Shown: in pieces, positions 29,611-43,671 of the stretch
How the letters are laid out: each line of letters begins with the position of its first letter
Position numbering within the stretch: the first letter of the stretch is position 1
From: Schistocephalus solidus
Taxonomy: Eukaryota; Platyhelminthes; Cestoda; Diphyllobothriidea; Diphyllobothriidae
Direction of reading: 5' to 3'
Length of the DNA: 64,000 bases
Assembly: GCA_017591395.1 (NCBI GenBank)
Contig: WEDG01001498.1
Coordinates: forward strand, 372,518-436,517
Position numbers and translations under genes: made by a program
The notes under the pieces: generated by a model
The model's input: only the letters and a program-made list of their open reading frames with translations
Database searches by the model: none
What the model was told of the DNA's origin: nothing

Positions 29611-31459
29611 TGTTTAGTGTGGGGCTCGGGAACAAGCTTTTGAAAAAGCAATCAGCAGTGGCATTTGCTTATCATATTTTTTGGAATAGCAATTTGGATT
29701 TCCCTCTTTGACCATAAACGTGATCCTTGTTGAGATCTTTCATATAGTTGTATGTTGACAGTTATTTTAATTTATTTTGTCGACGAAGTGTTCATACAAA
29801 CCGCTGCTAGTAGAGATAAACTTCTCAAGGTTTTAGTAGACTGTTATTGCAACAACCAATTTCGACGAAAACATATATATGAATAACGAATGTGTATGAA
29901 CGCACAAAGTTCAAAGCTCGGGTAGCACATTTATAAGATAGGCGGCCTGGGGGACCAAAGCGTGCCATATTTAGATGTTGAATGGATTTATATCAATACA
30001 GATAGTAAAAACAAGCTTTATAAAGGTTTAACTATAACGGGGCAAACGTAAAGAGGTACCGTAAAGATCGGTTAAACCTGGCCATCGACAAACTGATTCA
30101 TATAGTGGCCCCTACCACACAAGATACAGATATATGTCAAACGTTGGGCCTATTACTGCTACTTTAGCGCACCCTGTAAATGCACCGTTTGTTCTGCTAA
30201 GCTCCCGATTGTCTTGGATACCTTCCGATCATGGTAGACAGAAAGCTTCGATACCTTAAGCATAGATCAAAGCCTAGCTTAACCACATTGGTTTTATCTG
30301 CCTATGTTCTTATTTTCCTATATGACATATTAATTAATCTATCATGAAACTATTTTAGAAAGAAATACTTTAAGGCATGAGTTCAAAAGTTGCTCGTTTT
30401 AAGAAAATATAGTTGGCAAATATGCGAAGACGTCTATTTGGCCGTAAAGAAAACTGATTTTATAAATTATTTTACTAGTTTGGGTTCCTAATTAAGGTGA
30501 AGAACCACGATGACCGCTCTTGATCCCCAAATTTAGGAGAGAAACTAGTCCTACAGATTATCGAATTGCAAGAGTAGCCCATTCTTACTTATTTTCATGT
30601 CATTAATGAATACTTCTCGGTTTTTTATTTAGCCGATGTCCTTATATTTTCGAAGTTTTCCATTATTGGGGTAAATTGTGTACTTTTTCTAACTCTTGGC
30701 AGATTAAATTGTTCTCCACTGACATGGGTACTTCCTTTTGAAAATTCGATGCCTCTTTACATTAAAAATAGTAACCAATAACAGTTTTTCGAGCACCGTC
30801 AAAATCTTTTTAGCACTAATTCGAATATAAAATATGGCTTGAAAACTGACAAAATAATTTAAAGTACCCGTGACTGACTGAATTTTGGCTTAGAATCGAA
30901 AGCGAAAATGCGAACGTTATTTGAAGCACACGTCTATTTATGCTTCTTTGTTCCCTGCCCGCTGCAACTCATATTCCAGAAGGTAGGAGAAGATGGAAGG
31001 CGAAAGATGTCGGTAAGTAAAACGGGTACTATTAACTCAGAACGACGGGAATGAAGTGTTCGTCAAGAGAGCTCAAACACCCGACAAGATTATAAGTGGG
31101 TGGGCAAAACTAGTGCCATTCGGTTTCAGAGTTTGCTCTTCACTCAATATAAACAATCAGCTACTGAAAGGTTGAAAAATTAAAGTTGTCATCCCCTTGC
31201 TTTTTTACAAAGAACTCTTTACAAGTGAAGCAAACTATGTCATCTAATTTATTAGGGGAACAAGTTGCGCCAAAATAACATGGCCATCCCTTAACCCATT
31301 CCTTTTTCCTTACCTAACATATTCAGCAAGAATGCATCTATAAATTCGGCAATTATGTGTTAGATGATCAATGTAAGCCATTGATGTCTTTTGAAAACAG
31401 GGCATGGCTTACTGGAACAAACTTATTTCAATTGGAGTTTCAGTTAGCCATTTTACAGT
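29611..31459. other. AT-rich, nothing recognised
   Basis: No open frame, repeat or motif that I can support. Confidence 0.5.
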
Positions 31460-32300
31460 CCTCAAAAGACAATTTGGCGAGTGTACGTTAGCTTTCGATA
31501 AATGCTCGTCAGGGGGTAAGTAGAATAAATCGTACGGTTGTCAGGGTGGAGGAGGAAGGGGAGAAGAAACAAATTGCGACCCGTCTTCTGATCATCGTCA
31601 GAGGGATGGTGGCCGCCGGGACAGGTAATTATCTGTGGGCGACTGAGTTGGTGGCTTCCGGTCATGGTAATTGCGGCACCTGTATGAAGTTCTTTCGGGT
31701 GCACAGGAAGGATTTGCGTAACGTGATTGCAACCAATTATGCCGTAGCCAGCAGATCAAATTCAAAGAATTTTGAATAGTTTGCGTGGACCTTGTAGATC
31801 ACCTGGAAAGCTTCTCTGGCATCTACGCGATGATCAACGTCTACCATATGCGCGAGAATATAGCTTTTTATGCTCTTTATTTGACCCTTTCCTGACCCTT
31901 TCCTCTTATCCTTTTGTACAAAGGCCGGCTCGTGCGACCAAGATAATCTGCCCCACAAGAGCAGGTAAAGGAATATATGCACACAGAGGTGCTCTGGGCT
32001 GACAGTTTGTCTTTGCCCTCTCCACATAGGATGGAAGTAGTCAAGAACAGTACATTGGCGTCAGCTGCTGGAAAGATTTTGGATACAGTTTGACTTACTC
32101 GCTTACCATGCTGCGTCACAGTGAAATGGGACCCTGGCTAAAATACGTTTCCTGCTCGTCCTTAGCATGGAAAACTGGTTATCTTTTGACCATGCTCTTA
32201 ACAACAGAGCGATCGGGATATCCGTTGCCTATTCAATTACTTTCAGCAAAGGCTTTGACAATAAATAGACAGTTACGTGTTCCAAAATGTTAGAAATTTT
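31460..32300 (-). mobile_element. Penelope-like element PLE-5, GIY-YIG end
   Basis: Minus strand: SQTVSKIFPAADANVLF, then VCIYSFTCSCGADYLGRTSR, a GIY-YIG core (Y...YLGRTSRPLYKRI), then a frameshift and LAHMVDVDHRVDAREAFQVI. The short 3' UTR runs to about 31460 and carries CUGACGAGCAUUUAUCGAAA at 31512-31493, a worn hairpin of the PLE type. The reverse transcriptase is missing. Confidence 0.7.
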
Positions 32301-35092
32301 AAAAAATGCTCTTGCAAGTCGTCTTTTTGCCATGTATGCCTATTCCTGAAACTCATATTTGTTAGTCTTAACCGTTGCTTTCATTCATATTAAACAGAGC
32401 ATGTACCTATCTTTGGTCAGCTTCCTTGTTTCTGTATTTTGCTTACTTAATAATATTTTAGCAAAGACGAAAATTCAATTTCTAATATTTGAGTTTTCTC
32501 TTTTTAGTTTAACTAACAAGTCATGAGAACTCATGTGACCCCAAAACATATGGATATACCTTCTCTTTCCGCTTTAATCAGGTGAGGTGGACTGCAAATT
32601 TCGATATCACATTCAAGAAAACAGAATTATTTGTGGTACTGAGTATTCTGAACATTCTTCGTGAATAACGGTGAAAGGTTAATCCACGGACTCTTTGTTT
32701 TAAACCTCGTTAATTTTACACGTACGAAAATGCGGAACAAGAACTCGTTATACAGGGCCATCTTTATCTACTACAACGCCTGCTAGATATGTCAAGAAGT
32801 AGTTTAATAATGGTTTGCGGATATTTCGTAAGACTTGCAGGGGAAGATTACTATCGCCAGAGGCTAGCTCCAATGGTTTCTAAATTTTTGTTCAGAACAT
32901 AAGAATCGATAAATAGGTTGAAAGCAATAAAACGTAAATGCGGGAGTCAAAGTAATCAGCAGATGTTCGCTGACTGTTATCATTAACCATTAGCCAAGTT
33001 GTTTCCATAAACTTTAAAATAAAAAGTATTTTTCAGTTGGGGTTTATTAACAAATTGTCCGGGGAGGATACACAACACAGGTACCAGCGCAGAAGAATTC
33101 TGGCTTTCTGGGAGGCTTAAAACATTATTACCTGTGTATTGTATATGTAATCCGCCTGGTTTTTATGCCTGCCTAAGAAGACATCTACGGAAAACGCAGA
33201 CACCATAATTATTTAAAATTTTCCACTTCATATATTGAGATGACTGTCACTGTATTTTAAATTCCACTTTAAACCTAGAATTAGAAAAATAAATTATTTT
33301 CTCCTAGTGAGCACCAAAGGACAATTTACGGCTGCTGCGATCATTTTCTCCGTTAAAACAAGGACAAACGCCCCATATAATAAAAACGGGTGTTTCTAGT
33401 ATACACGTCTTATTACAAATCTACTTCTGACGTGTGATTAACACCACTGGTTATTCCACAAGTGCATTTTTTAAATTATATTTTTTTTCTAATGCCAATT
33501 TATCTGTAAACGTCCGGTGCATTCCGTTATGTCTCAGATTTCATCTGTCCCGAGATGCATCGTGAATTATTTTTCATAATTTTCTGCGTTTACTGAAAAC
33601 TAACTCGTCCGGGACTGCTAACTTAAACCTTCAAAATTCCCATTTAAAATAAAAGTATGAATTTAAACCCACTAATGTTGTCGCCTCGTGTGTTGTATTG
33701 TGGGCATCCGCCAAAGCGCTCTACATTTCCAACGCATTTTGGCATCTTTAGTCAGATTTGCAATTTCCACCACACCGCCTGACGGTCGAAACGCGTTTCT
33801 ATTCATCCTTTAATCCATATTGACTTTCACATGAGGTACAAAATATTAACTGAATTACTTAAATAAAGCGTTTTAAAACCATGTGGTTTTTCCTCACGTT
33901 GGCTTGGCTGTTTTTATGTTTTATTTTAAAACTGTTTTCACTTGAAAACATGTGACCGTCTGCTCTAAGACCAAGTTTGATTACCTACTTCCGTTCCACA
34001 GTCAGGACAAACCAGAGCGTACTACTGGTATTCAGCTGAAACTGTCTATTACCAACGCAAAAGGGAGATGAACGAATGTGTCCTAATTTCTCCTTTTTGA
34101 ACCTGATGCTATGAACACGGCAACCATAGATTCTGGTTCCAGTGGTCTACTGAGCGAATCTTGAATGGTACTGATTGCCAATCGGTCAAAAAAACCTTAC
34201 TTTCAATGTAAAACCCCAATGCTGTCGCTTTCGGTTTGAAGATTTATGCTGGTCATTCAGTGCACTGATCTGACCTGATTAAAAGTGGAACCCACCTATT
34301 GTGTCTACAAAGGTTCGCTTTGCTCACTTCTACAAGGGTATCAACCGCACTCACTGCGTCGTTGCTGTTTTCTTAAGTACTAGGCAAATATGCATTGCTC
34401 AGCAAGAGGAATCGGGAAACTCGGAAGCAGATCGTGCAGTCAGGTTTAACTGTCAATAAATCATGCCTAGGAGGTTTCTCCAATGACGCGGAAGAAAATA
34501 TGGGTGTTGGCTCATGGCGGGTTCCTTTTAAGTGTAACCAATCTAGCAATGTGGCCTTTTTTCCCACAAAAGCGGTCAATGAATACCTTTTGTGTTAAAA
34601 CGTTTTACAGCCAAACTAAACGGTTCCTGGTTCTTCAATAAAGACATTATCTTGCCAGAGAAATCCATTTTCTTTCAGATGCTCAATAGAGCACTACAGT
34701 TGGGCAATTCACGGAACTGTTATGACGCCAGACATTCCAGCCCCGTCTCTGTAAAATAATTTCAGGTGAAGTAGTTGCCTTCTCCTGGTTTCACCTTTTC
34801 TTATGATACGACTATGGCCCGGTGAAGTTCATTCTAGTTCATTGCCCCATATGGTGCCCACTTTCTTCTTGATTATCAGGTGTTCAGACTGTCTGGAGGG
34901 GAGGCATACAAAGTAAGCAGCAGATACGTTCCTTCCATGTACCCACTTCAACAATAGGTTTAAGTAATTTTATCCATCATGTAGCAACTCATCATATGGT
35001 GTGCTTTCCACGCAGTTTTGACTGTATTTTAAAAAACATTTTGAATTCAAGCAGCATGTTTATGTCTTAAAATAGCACGGTTCATTATCCAA
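32301..35092. other. AT-rich, no gene; one retroelement-end-like motif
   Basis: Only short frames. At about 33777-33798, CTGACGGTCGAAACGCGTTTC looks like a hammerhead or PLE end motif that has lost stem II. I could not find a coding part nearby. Confidence 0.45.
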
Positions 35093-35560
35093 ATGAACAC
35101 TGAATGGTTTTACCATAACCGGCACTACCATCGCTCCATCGCCCCTCCTAATGCCGGAATCACTTGCTGGCAGGGCAGACATGGTTTAATTTCTCATGAT
35201 ATAGACGAATTTATTTTGATAAACCAGAGCCGGACGCATCATTTTCCATGTAGTATAAAATGGGACTGCAGCCAAGCCCAGGAAGTATTTCATCCTGCTT
35301 TCATACTCCGAAGGAAGTGTAGATGGACCCGACGCTATATCACCATCGCTCAAAAGGTTTGCGTGTACCGGACATCCATTTGGTCAGTCCTACTGTACAC
35401 TGGTGAATTCTGGACTGTGCATGTGGGAAATTAGCGAAAATTGGAGGTGTTTGATTACTGTTTCCTAAGAATTATCCTTCGAATAAAATACGCTGGCTCT
35501 CTCTGTAATGGGCTACTCTGCATTCACATTGAAAATACATGCGAGAATGACGACCGGGGT
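35093..35560 (+). pseudogene. LINE reverse-transcriptase C-terminal fragment
   Basis: The second half of the 113-codon frame reads WTRRYITIAQKVCVYRTSIW, then SVLLYTGEFWTVHVGN and, after a stop, KLEVFDYCFLRIILRIKYAG. This matches the region downstream of the reverse transcriptase in RTE/CR1-like LINEs (RVY..S...VLLY..ETW.V...RKL..FDHRCLRRI). It is a different family from the finger-bearing LINEs. The sequence is dead and 5'-truncated. Confidence 0.6.
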
Positions 35561-38129
35561 GGTTTGAGCTTAGTTTCGTTGTAAACCTCATAAGTTTAGT
35601 GTTACTATCCTCGATCAGGCGCCATTGTCCACCTAGAATTAGAGAAAAGGAGACAAACCTGTTGGAAACAGTTTGCGATTTGTGGAAGTGGCACTTGGAC
35701 TTTCTGCATTTTCTCTTCGACTCCGTTGTCGCTGATTCTCATACGTGAGCGGGTATATGTCACAGCCTTATTGGCGTTGTCTTAATCAGACATGATCGAA
35801 GCTGTTCCAAGTATAAGCAAGAAGAAGTACACACCTGGTTTGACATTGAATATCACTTTTGTTATACACTCTCCGCCTTCATGTCGAGCCTAGAACTCAT
35901 CGGTTTCTTCAATCGAAAAAGCAGAATTTTACACAGTAATACATACGTCAACGCCCTTTATATTATAATCATTGATTTTAATCTTCCTATCTTGGAAACA
36001 TTTGGGACACGGCTGCCCTCAGATCACTCTTGTTCCAGTTTCAATATATCTCCATCTGCGACGGCTGTTTTTAGATCACGCAAATCCTACCTGCAACAAA
36101 CCTGACATGGACTCGACAAAACCTATTTGGCCGTTACACCACTAGGTAGGCATGCAATGTCAAAAGGAAATTAGTAATTTAGCTAACAGGATACTCGTCT
36201 CAATTATACCTATCATCAAGATAAACTAGCCACCTTCGTACCAATAAAGATAGTAATTGTCGTTTGTGAATCAACTATCGGCGATTTAACGGCGTTCGAA
36301 CGTGCGCCTATTTCCCACTTACACGCAATGAATGCACACCTGACGCTTTACCGGCATCCATTGGTTCTCAAGATTATATCTTAAACCCAGCTAGTAATTA
36401 GTCATATCATTTAATACTTTCTCAAGTATTTTTCGAATTTGAGACTATGCCCATAGTAATTTACAATGCTGCTATCGAATTTCAGAGCTTTGTGCGATAT
36501 TTTTAGCTCCTTTATAGCCCAGTGATATTTGGGTTAACTGGTCAATGTTACTGTTTTCGGCATAACCGTAGGACAACAGACTGAAAAAAATAAACGCAGT
36601 ATTGGCAGCTTCCACTTAGTTCTTCGAAATGTGAGCACCTCCGTGACATGGTTAATTACGTGGAAGGAAGACGACTGATCCATCAATGGAAGCTTGTGTT
36701 TTTATTTCGCGAGCTTTTGAACTCGCGCAGGAGTCAGATGTAGCTCAGAGTATCCCGTGCATATACTGTCCTAGTAATTGCACAGGTAAAACCGGGAACA
36801 TGATCGGATCGCATATGTGCGAACATAATCCGGCTATGTAAAATGGGACGAAGTATCCAAAGTAGCTGCCAGAACCTTTAATATGGGTCACGAGTTCAAC
36901 ATCTTTGCCACCAAGATAAACGCCCACGTCAGAAACAAGACAGGTCAATAAGTGGCATAAGTCAGAGCACAAGGACGATTGCCATCCTGTCGGCGAGTGC
37001 TCCGAATGAAGCGTACAAAAGATAAGACCAAAGTACTGCAAATGCACTACAGCCATTTCCAGCCCAATGTCGCAGTATGTTCTGGCCACATTCTAAACCA
37101 AGCTTGACGCACGGAAAAAGGACCGTCCAATTATTATCTACGGCACACTGGTGCGCCAACATCGAGGTTCAACCTCCAAAATCACCAGGATCCTCATGTG
37201 TATTTGGCTATTGCGTGCATGACCTCCGATGATAACCGCAACAAAAAACGCTGAATTTTTCTGGAGGAATTCTCCCGGTACTGCATGAGCTTGAATGTGA
37301 CGTTTCTTTCGTTGACAGTTTACTCAAGGGAATTCGTAACGCCACCGACTATTTGAAGCTTATACTTTCTAGTATTGTCGGGATTGCAAAAAGTTAGCCT
37401 TCTGGAGGTTTGAAACAGTTTGCAAGAATCTCGAAGGAGCTTTGCAAGGTCACATTGGCTGGCTCCAAAACTCGCACCCACTCTACATAATAAATTTCTG
37501 AACGCTTATCAAGATGGTTTTATTTCTACACTAAGATAAAATTAGTTTTCCGTTCCAGGCCAAATATATAACTTCCTTCCTATAATAAAAACATTTCCAT
37601 AGGATGCAACCCGAATTTTCAACCAAAAACGCATGCGCCTTGACCGAGAAAGTGTTCTATAGTCACACTCAACATAGGCTGCGTCTATTGTTGCTGACAA
37701 AAAGGCACAGGCATAGTTCGCGTGTTTGTTAGTTTATCAGTCAATAACAGTTATCAGTGTCGGAACATATTTTTGCTAATTTTAGCAGAGAAGCTCATCT
37801 GATTAAATAAAATTTATTGGAAGAAAATTGCCAACAAGAGCTGATGAAACGGTTCAAAGGGCCTTTTTTGATTAGCACTTTACGTGATGTTTTGCAGTTC
37901 GCACGTTCGCCGTTGTGTATTATGAGTACTCAACCATTTCCAAAACGGCCATAGACACCTTTCTCAAGGGCATCGAAGGAGCTGCTGCCTAGCCCTGGGA
38001 TATCATACTGAAAGGTTCCAATAAAAGGGAACTGTTTTAATTCGCCGCACATTGAGATTGAAAAGCCTTTTTTTCAGTCACTTATCGTTAGGGCGCTACA
38101 ATGACATGGGAATGAGCTCATGTATCGCT
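35561..38129. other. No gene recognised; one overlapping pair of open frames on the minus strand
   Basis: Two overlapping minus-strand frames (37162-36962 and 37089-36745) have a more coding-like composition than their surroundings (GLECGQNILRHWAGNGCSAF; LGGKDVELVTHIKGSG). I cannot place them in any family; they may be a repeat or a decayed gene. Confidence 0.35.
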
Positions 38130-38620
38130 TGTATATTATGTTAGTGAGGAGCATTGATAGTCATGCTCTTGGTTCCCACGCCATCTGCATGACGGAATTG
38201 GTGTGTTGAGTACGTTGGAGCTGCCAGCAGAGGGGTTAAGGTAAGGCTGTGAGCGATGCCAGTAAGTCAAATACGCGAAGGGCGTGTAAAATTTATCAGG
38301 GTTTTGGGGCCGTGTGCAATTACTATTTGGAGTCGGCCAGGAAGACAGACTGCTTGTATAGTATTCTGACAACAGAGCACTGGGTTCGCCTACCGAATCA
38401 CCACTGTCTCAGTTGTTACAAGCATTCGTTTGCGTAGACCTTTAGAGTAATGTGCTGGTACTTGGTATATAATTTGAAATGCTACTTTGGCGTCGATTTA
38501 GTCCTATCGATGAGACATGCCAGGGCCGAACTTGAGACCAATCAATTTTCCTCTTTAGCTATCTGGGCTGCGTCCTACTCGAACTGGTACCAGCTTACTA
38601 ACCTAAGACTGTCACGGGTT
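38130..38620 (-). mobile_element. Penelope-like element fragment related to PLE-7, 3' end
   Basis: Diverged but collinear with 53085-53460 (the same GGTTCCCACGCC, GTTGTTACAAGCAT / GTCGCGAGCAT and GTAGACCTTTAGAG blocks, then GATTTAGT and GAGACATGCC / GGGTGAGAG). It is therefore the GIY-YIG tail and 3' UTR of that PLE family in minus orientation. Confidence 0.6.
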
Positions 38621-40039
38621 CGGAGACGGTAAGCTGGCTTCTGTCTCCTTTTCCGCCTCTACAGTAGTTGAAATTTTCCCAAAATTTCAGTCCTTAGCCC
38701 CGTTATTCGTCCATACAAATTATGTAATTCTTCACTGATTATACCTCATTTTATATCATCCACGTCTAAACGCTCTCCCTTCTTTGATTCCAGGCGTTGC
38801 TTTCTTTGGAATAACCTGCCAACTATTCTAGCTGCTTGCAAGCGAAAACTGTACATCTATCTTTATACTGATTAGATTAACCTTTTATTTTTCTCAACCT
38901 TTCTGATCAGCTTTCTCTACGCTCCCGAGATAGGACCATCCGGGATTTAGAAGACCATAGCTGAATTATTTTTCTATTCATCATCATCTTGACAAACTAG
39001 GATGTCTTCATAACCCATCCCTTAGTCATATAATCATCAAACATCGGGGTCATATTGGCACGCACATTTTCATCTACCTCCGTTTCGTTTGCCAATAACC
39101 GTCATCAGAATTCCAACCCGAATACTGAGATGTCTAGGCCTCACATTCACCGTCGATTCTCCTGCAAAGTAGCACTCCTGAGTGCACAATACTGTCTTTT
39201 TTTACGCAATTGCCGAATCTCACATTATCCTTGCATACTATGCTCAGAAACAACATACTATATTGCTCCATATCCGCTGGCGAAAAAGTTTTGTTTCTCT
39301 GTGCCATTTTTAAAAAAGACAATCTTAGTAGCCATTTTTCGTCCCTTCTTACAAAATGTTGACGACCCCGTTGGTGCCCTGAGTCTTCGTGGTTCTCCTC
39401 TGTTTTGACCCTCTGCAAATTGCTACAACCTCGTCAAACATCGCTTCTGTCGTGCCTTAGAGTGATGGTCTTTTGTGGCCTTTAAGCTTCTCCCAGGTGT
39501 CGAACCTACGAAGACTGTCGACGATAGTGGCTTTTCCTCTGTTTTTGCCATCTTGTTGGTGGTCTCATCAATCAGCAATGAGAGTAGCGTGTTCACATCT
39601 ACGGCACTTCAACGATGATCTTCGTGACCTTGACGGTTCTTTCCTCGTTCGATTTTAAGCGTACTGATAATGCCCGCGATGGTTTTCTTGATATTAACCC
39701 CTATGTATAGTCGATACTTATTATGATAATACCTCCAGTGATACGGGGTGAAAGGTAGCCCATTTCGTTACATTATTTCTCCCACAACCAGGAGCGTTTT
39801 GAACACTCATGTCCTCCCATCAGCATGTTGGTCTTACCTCTCGCGTATATTTTTCTTCCACAAGTGACATTTTGTTCCTCCCGAAAAATCAGAAACCCCA
39901 TTCAACTGACACCTTTACCATAAAAATGTCCAGCGTGTTTTTTTCACTGTTTGCTATTTTTATTTATTCTTCCCCTCACTGGTTCATGTCATTCGACATC
40001 GCCAAAAACTCTGACCTAGAATTCATAACTTAACAAGTG
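38621..40039. other. No gene recognised
   Basis: There is a 117-codon frame on the plus strand (39055-39408) and weak frames on both strands. None shows a recognisable motif, and the composition is low-complexity. Confidence 0.4.
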
Positions 40040-40345
40040 TATACGATTGGACATTTGTTTTATTATTTTTATTATATATATGTTAATCTCTACCCTATGA
40101 GTTACAGGCAGTTGATTGTGGACCTGATAAAGACTTTCCGTATCGTGCGTGATGTGGACTGTATGCTCTTGAGTGATGAATTCTTCCAACTCGCCACAAA
40201 AATTAAAATTTGGGGACATCCCTTTGAGCTGCGTGTGAGCCCAAGAAACACTCGATTTGACAAAGTACTTTTCTCGAACAGTGAGGTGGAAACACGGAAT
40301 AACCTGCTTGTCTATTGCTATGTTTCAATTTATGGATCCAGTTAA
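40040..40345 (+). pseudogene. CR1/Jockey-like LINE fragment, C-terminal end
   Basis: The frame reads PMSYRQLIVDLIKTFRIVRD, then VDCMLLSDEFFQLATKIKIW and GHPFELRVSPRNTRFDKVLF. It matches the C-terminal block in the minus-strand relics at 61.3-63.0 kb (LSYRQLRGDLIQ, GLDFALLCDEFF, RGHPFKLHV). No reverse transcriptase palm remains. Confidence 0.7.
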
Positions 40346-40689
40346 AAATAGCCACAACAAACGCATGATGAAGTGGTAGTGGTACGCTCAACGTTCGCAT
40401 TACAACTCAAAGTGGTCCGAATTGTGTCCTGTGACTCATGTGCGAGTCCCGTTAGCAGCTGCTGAATGGCTCATATGATAGCTCTTATTGCATTTCTGAC
40501 AACATCAGGGAAGACTGAATTGGCTCGTTCTGTCTTTTTATTGGTAATCGGTCAGCCGTAATCAATATTAGCTTCTGCGACCTCTGAAGATCGATCCCGC
40601 AAAATGTTAGTGAGATGTCTAATGCCCGAACAATTGACTACAATTAGGACAAATGTATGCAGTAACGTGATCGGTGGATGACTCATTAG

Positions 40690-40835
40690 CATTTTTAATA
40701 TATATTTTAGTGCTCAATAGCAAGGGTGTTGGACTTCCAGGCAACAGTATGGGAGTCCGAACCTCAAGAGTAACTGCAACATTTGGAGTTGTGTATGGTT
40801 GACTGACAACGACTAATATGTCAGTAATAATCATT
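40690..40835 (+). mobile_element. tRNA-like SINE relic
   Basis: A tRNA-like head with an A-box-like GCTCAATAGCAAGGGTGTTGG and a B-box-like GGAGTCCGAACCTC is followed by a body ending TTGACTGACAACGAC. It is too diverged to assign to one of the other SINE families with certainty. Confidence 0.4.
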
Positions 40836-41373
40836 TAATTCTCCCTTTTTGGTCTTAAGTGATATTCTGCACACGACGCAGTAAAAAGTGGACTATGTGA
40901 CTATGTAAACTTAAAGTTAATGTATTCAAGTAAAACTAATTCCGCATTTACTTGTCTTAGTAATTTCTTTACATCGTTGCGTATTCTCCCGATCTGTTGG
41001 AATAAAATAATGTGTTCAGTGGGTATGTGCGTTTACCTAAAATGCACTGAACTGCAATGAAATGAAGACCACACTCTTTTAACTTAGAGCGAAAATGTCC
41101 ATACCGTCATTGACGCATAAAACAAATGGACGGAAGTTTCGTTCAGCTGAAACCATTTTTTATTCTGAAGTGACCGTTCAGCAGATGTCGTCATCCAAAA
41201 AACTTGTTTATTGATATTGAAGGTCAGTTAACATCACCTACATTCGTCCAATTTTGGAAACAGTCAAGTCTTAGTTGTCGGTGTTCTCCATCATAATACC
41301 CATGCTCCAATGGACAGATTGAACGATTCCTTAACAATTTAAGCGTGCTTTCTATAATTATATGGGAGATGGT

Positions 41374-41735
41374 TCCCTAAATGGGCCACGTGGTAGATCC
41401 GTTGGACCAACACGGGGATCACATGAGGGCCTGGCAGGTGCAATTTGAGTTGCGCGCCCATAGCAAATGCCAAATCAGGTGGTGTGGTCACACACCCAGG
41501 GGCGGCTTCGGCCTTAGGGTTCCGACCGCGCCAGCCACCTGTGCCCTCTCCCATCTCCAGTCTTCTTGACTCTGTCATGACACTGGGGATAGGCGGGGGA
41601 GGAGGAGAGAGTGTATTAGCTGAAGCCCAAAGGCTACTTTCACTTAAAACTAATCCACGAGCAAGTCACCGTCCCTGCATCAGCATTTTGGGGAGCGTAC
41701 TGTGGAAATCGTCAGACTACGACGTTTTAACGGGC
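41374..41735 (+). mobile_element. SINE-B solo copy
   Basis: Starts CCCTAAATGGGCCACGTGG and ends near GTCAGACTACGACG. It is collinear with the array units but more diverged, and it has lost the GT tail. It shows that the unit moves independently of the LINE array. Confidence 0.72.
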
Positions 41736-43671
41736 GTATATAGAAGAATTGGAGGGGACATTGCTGAAATATTGCACAGGTTGAAACGAGAATCTCCAAA
41801 GGGAATCCCTTCTGGAGGGGCTCTAATTTAAATAACTATGCAAGGCATCCCAACTAAATCATCCAATGCCACTTAGGGGGGGGTGGTTTACCGTATTTCG
41901 GTCTAAAACAATCTGCGAGCGTCGATGGAGAGGTAAGCCAAGAGACGCCACGAAGCACGTCAACGTTTTTTTATTCGAATCGGAAGGTGCTGTCAAAGGA
42001 CCTCAGCGATGAGCATAAACAGTGGACGCTTTGACTCGTTCACCGAAAATAGACAACGGCAATCAGCTACGGCACAGATAATGAACCGAATGCCAAAAAA
42101 CAGACCGGAAGTTATCAATATAATTACTATTGAGCCAAGGTAAAACCGTAGTTTCAGTGCCACAACAGTGTTAATACGAATTCTTCCGATGTTAAGCCGA
42201 ATAAAAAGAACACGAACGCACATCTGAGAAGAGATAATTCTTATAAAATTCCGTGCAAAACATTTACACCACATGTTGCCCGCGTGCGGATCACGCGCAA
42301 CATCTCTACAGGTTCGGAGACTTACACAGTCAATCAGCTGTGCCGCAACTCCGGCCAAAATTGTGGCCTCGAAATGCCTGATGGATCTAATAACAGGTAA
42401 ATATTCTGCATTCCTGAATATAACTTATGCGCTTTATATTTTAAGTTGATAAGTTTTCAAAATACTTTCCTTTCAGGCTAAAAGGATACAATAAGCTTAT
42501 TATAGCACATCCTTGGCGCTGTCAGTCAGCAACTCTTCTAATCATTACACCCTGATACCTAAATTACTGTCAATTGCTATCGCTGAGTGCAGAAGATGGG
42601 CTTGGCAAACCCCGGGCGATTTAGTTTGGCGAAAATAAGAAGGGACAGTTTCCGATGTATGTATTCATGCTGGAGATATCCTAATTTGTTATTGTGCTGG
42701 TGTCTTAACCACTCTCAGCGGAGCCCGATTTTGCACAACCATTAAACCATAATGTCTTCTATGTGTTGAGTTAAATGTGATAGATTTTGGCTTTCATAAT
42801 ACTAAAATAACGGTTAATTCAAAGTTGAAAAAGAGCGCACACATATTTATGGACTTCTGGAGTAAAAAATCTCCGCATGGGTGGCAAAATTCACGAACAG
42901 GTGACCAGCGATCAGATCGAATTCGGTTATGTGATAATAGCAGAGAAAGGGAGACAGAGAATGTGAGTAAATTGAACAAAACTGTTTGGGGCTTATTATG
43001 CATTCATTCCATCGCTCATCTGCTCATATAAAATAGCTGAATTAGACCTAGTAGTCCGTTGCCTGTTCTTGAAATTCTCCACCCATACAGGGCTGTTTTC
43101 ATTTCGTAACTCAATAAATTGATCGGTACGCATTCTCTATTTAACCAAACGGTGTTTAAGTATCATGATAGCCAGATATATTACATTTAACGCAAATCGG
43201 AGTAAACATTTGGTGTGTGTATACTGGATAGATCAGTTTTTTAGCTACAAAATTTCATGGAAAAATATGGACTGCAATGGGCGATTTTCGAATGTCTATT
43301 AGGTGGAAAAAGTAAAACCAATGGTATAAGTTTCCCCCCTTAGTAAAACGGATGTTGTTAGAAGCGGTTGCATGCCGCATTCATGTTTAGCATCCACAGT
43401 TAGCTAGGCACCAGATGAAATACACCCGTGACTCCATGGTATGTAATTGCAGCTGCGTGCGTAAGTTACAGTCGCTGAAAATAATTAACTGCACCCACCA
43501 CTTAAAGTTGCAGTACTTTCGCTATTATTAAGTCTTTAATGGCGAATGAAATTTCGCGCTTTTATCAATGACTGATTAACTGAACCAAGAATATGAAAAG
43601 TATTATTTTAACTAACTAATATGCCACAATTTTCCGCTTCTTTTGAAAGTGTGTGTTGGTTATCTTGGAGG
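41736..43671. other. Upstream region of the ZC3H14 gene, nothing recognised
   Basis: No supported exon or repeat. The promoter of the gene starting at 43672 should lie here or be replaced by a trans-splice acceptor; TTTTGAAAG at about 43640-43650 could serve as one, but this is speculative. Confidence 0.4.
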
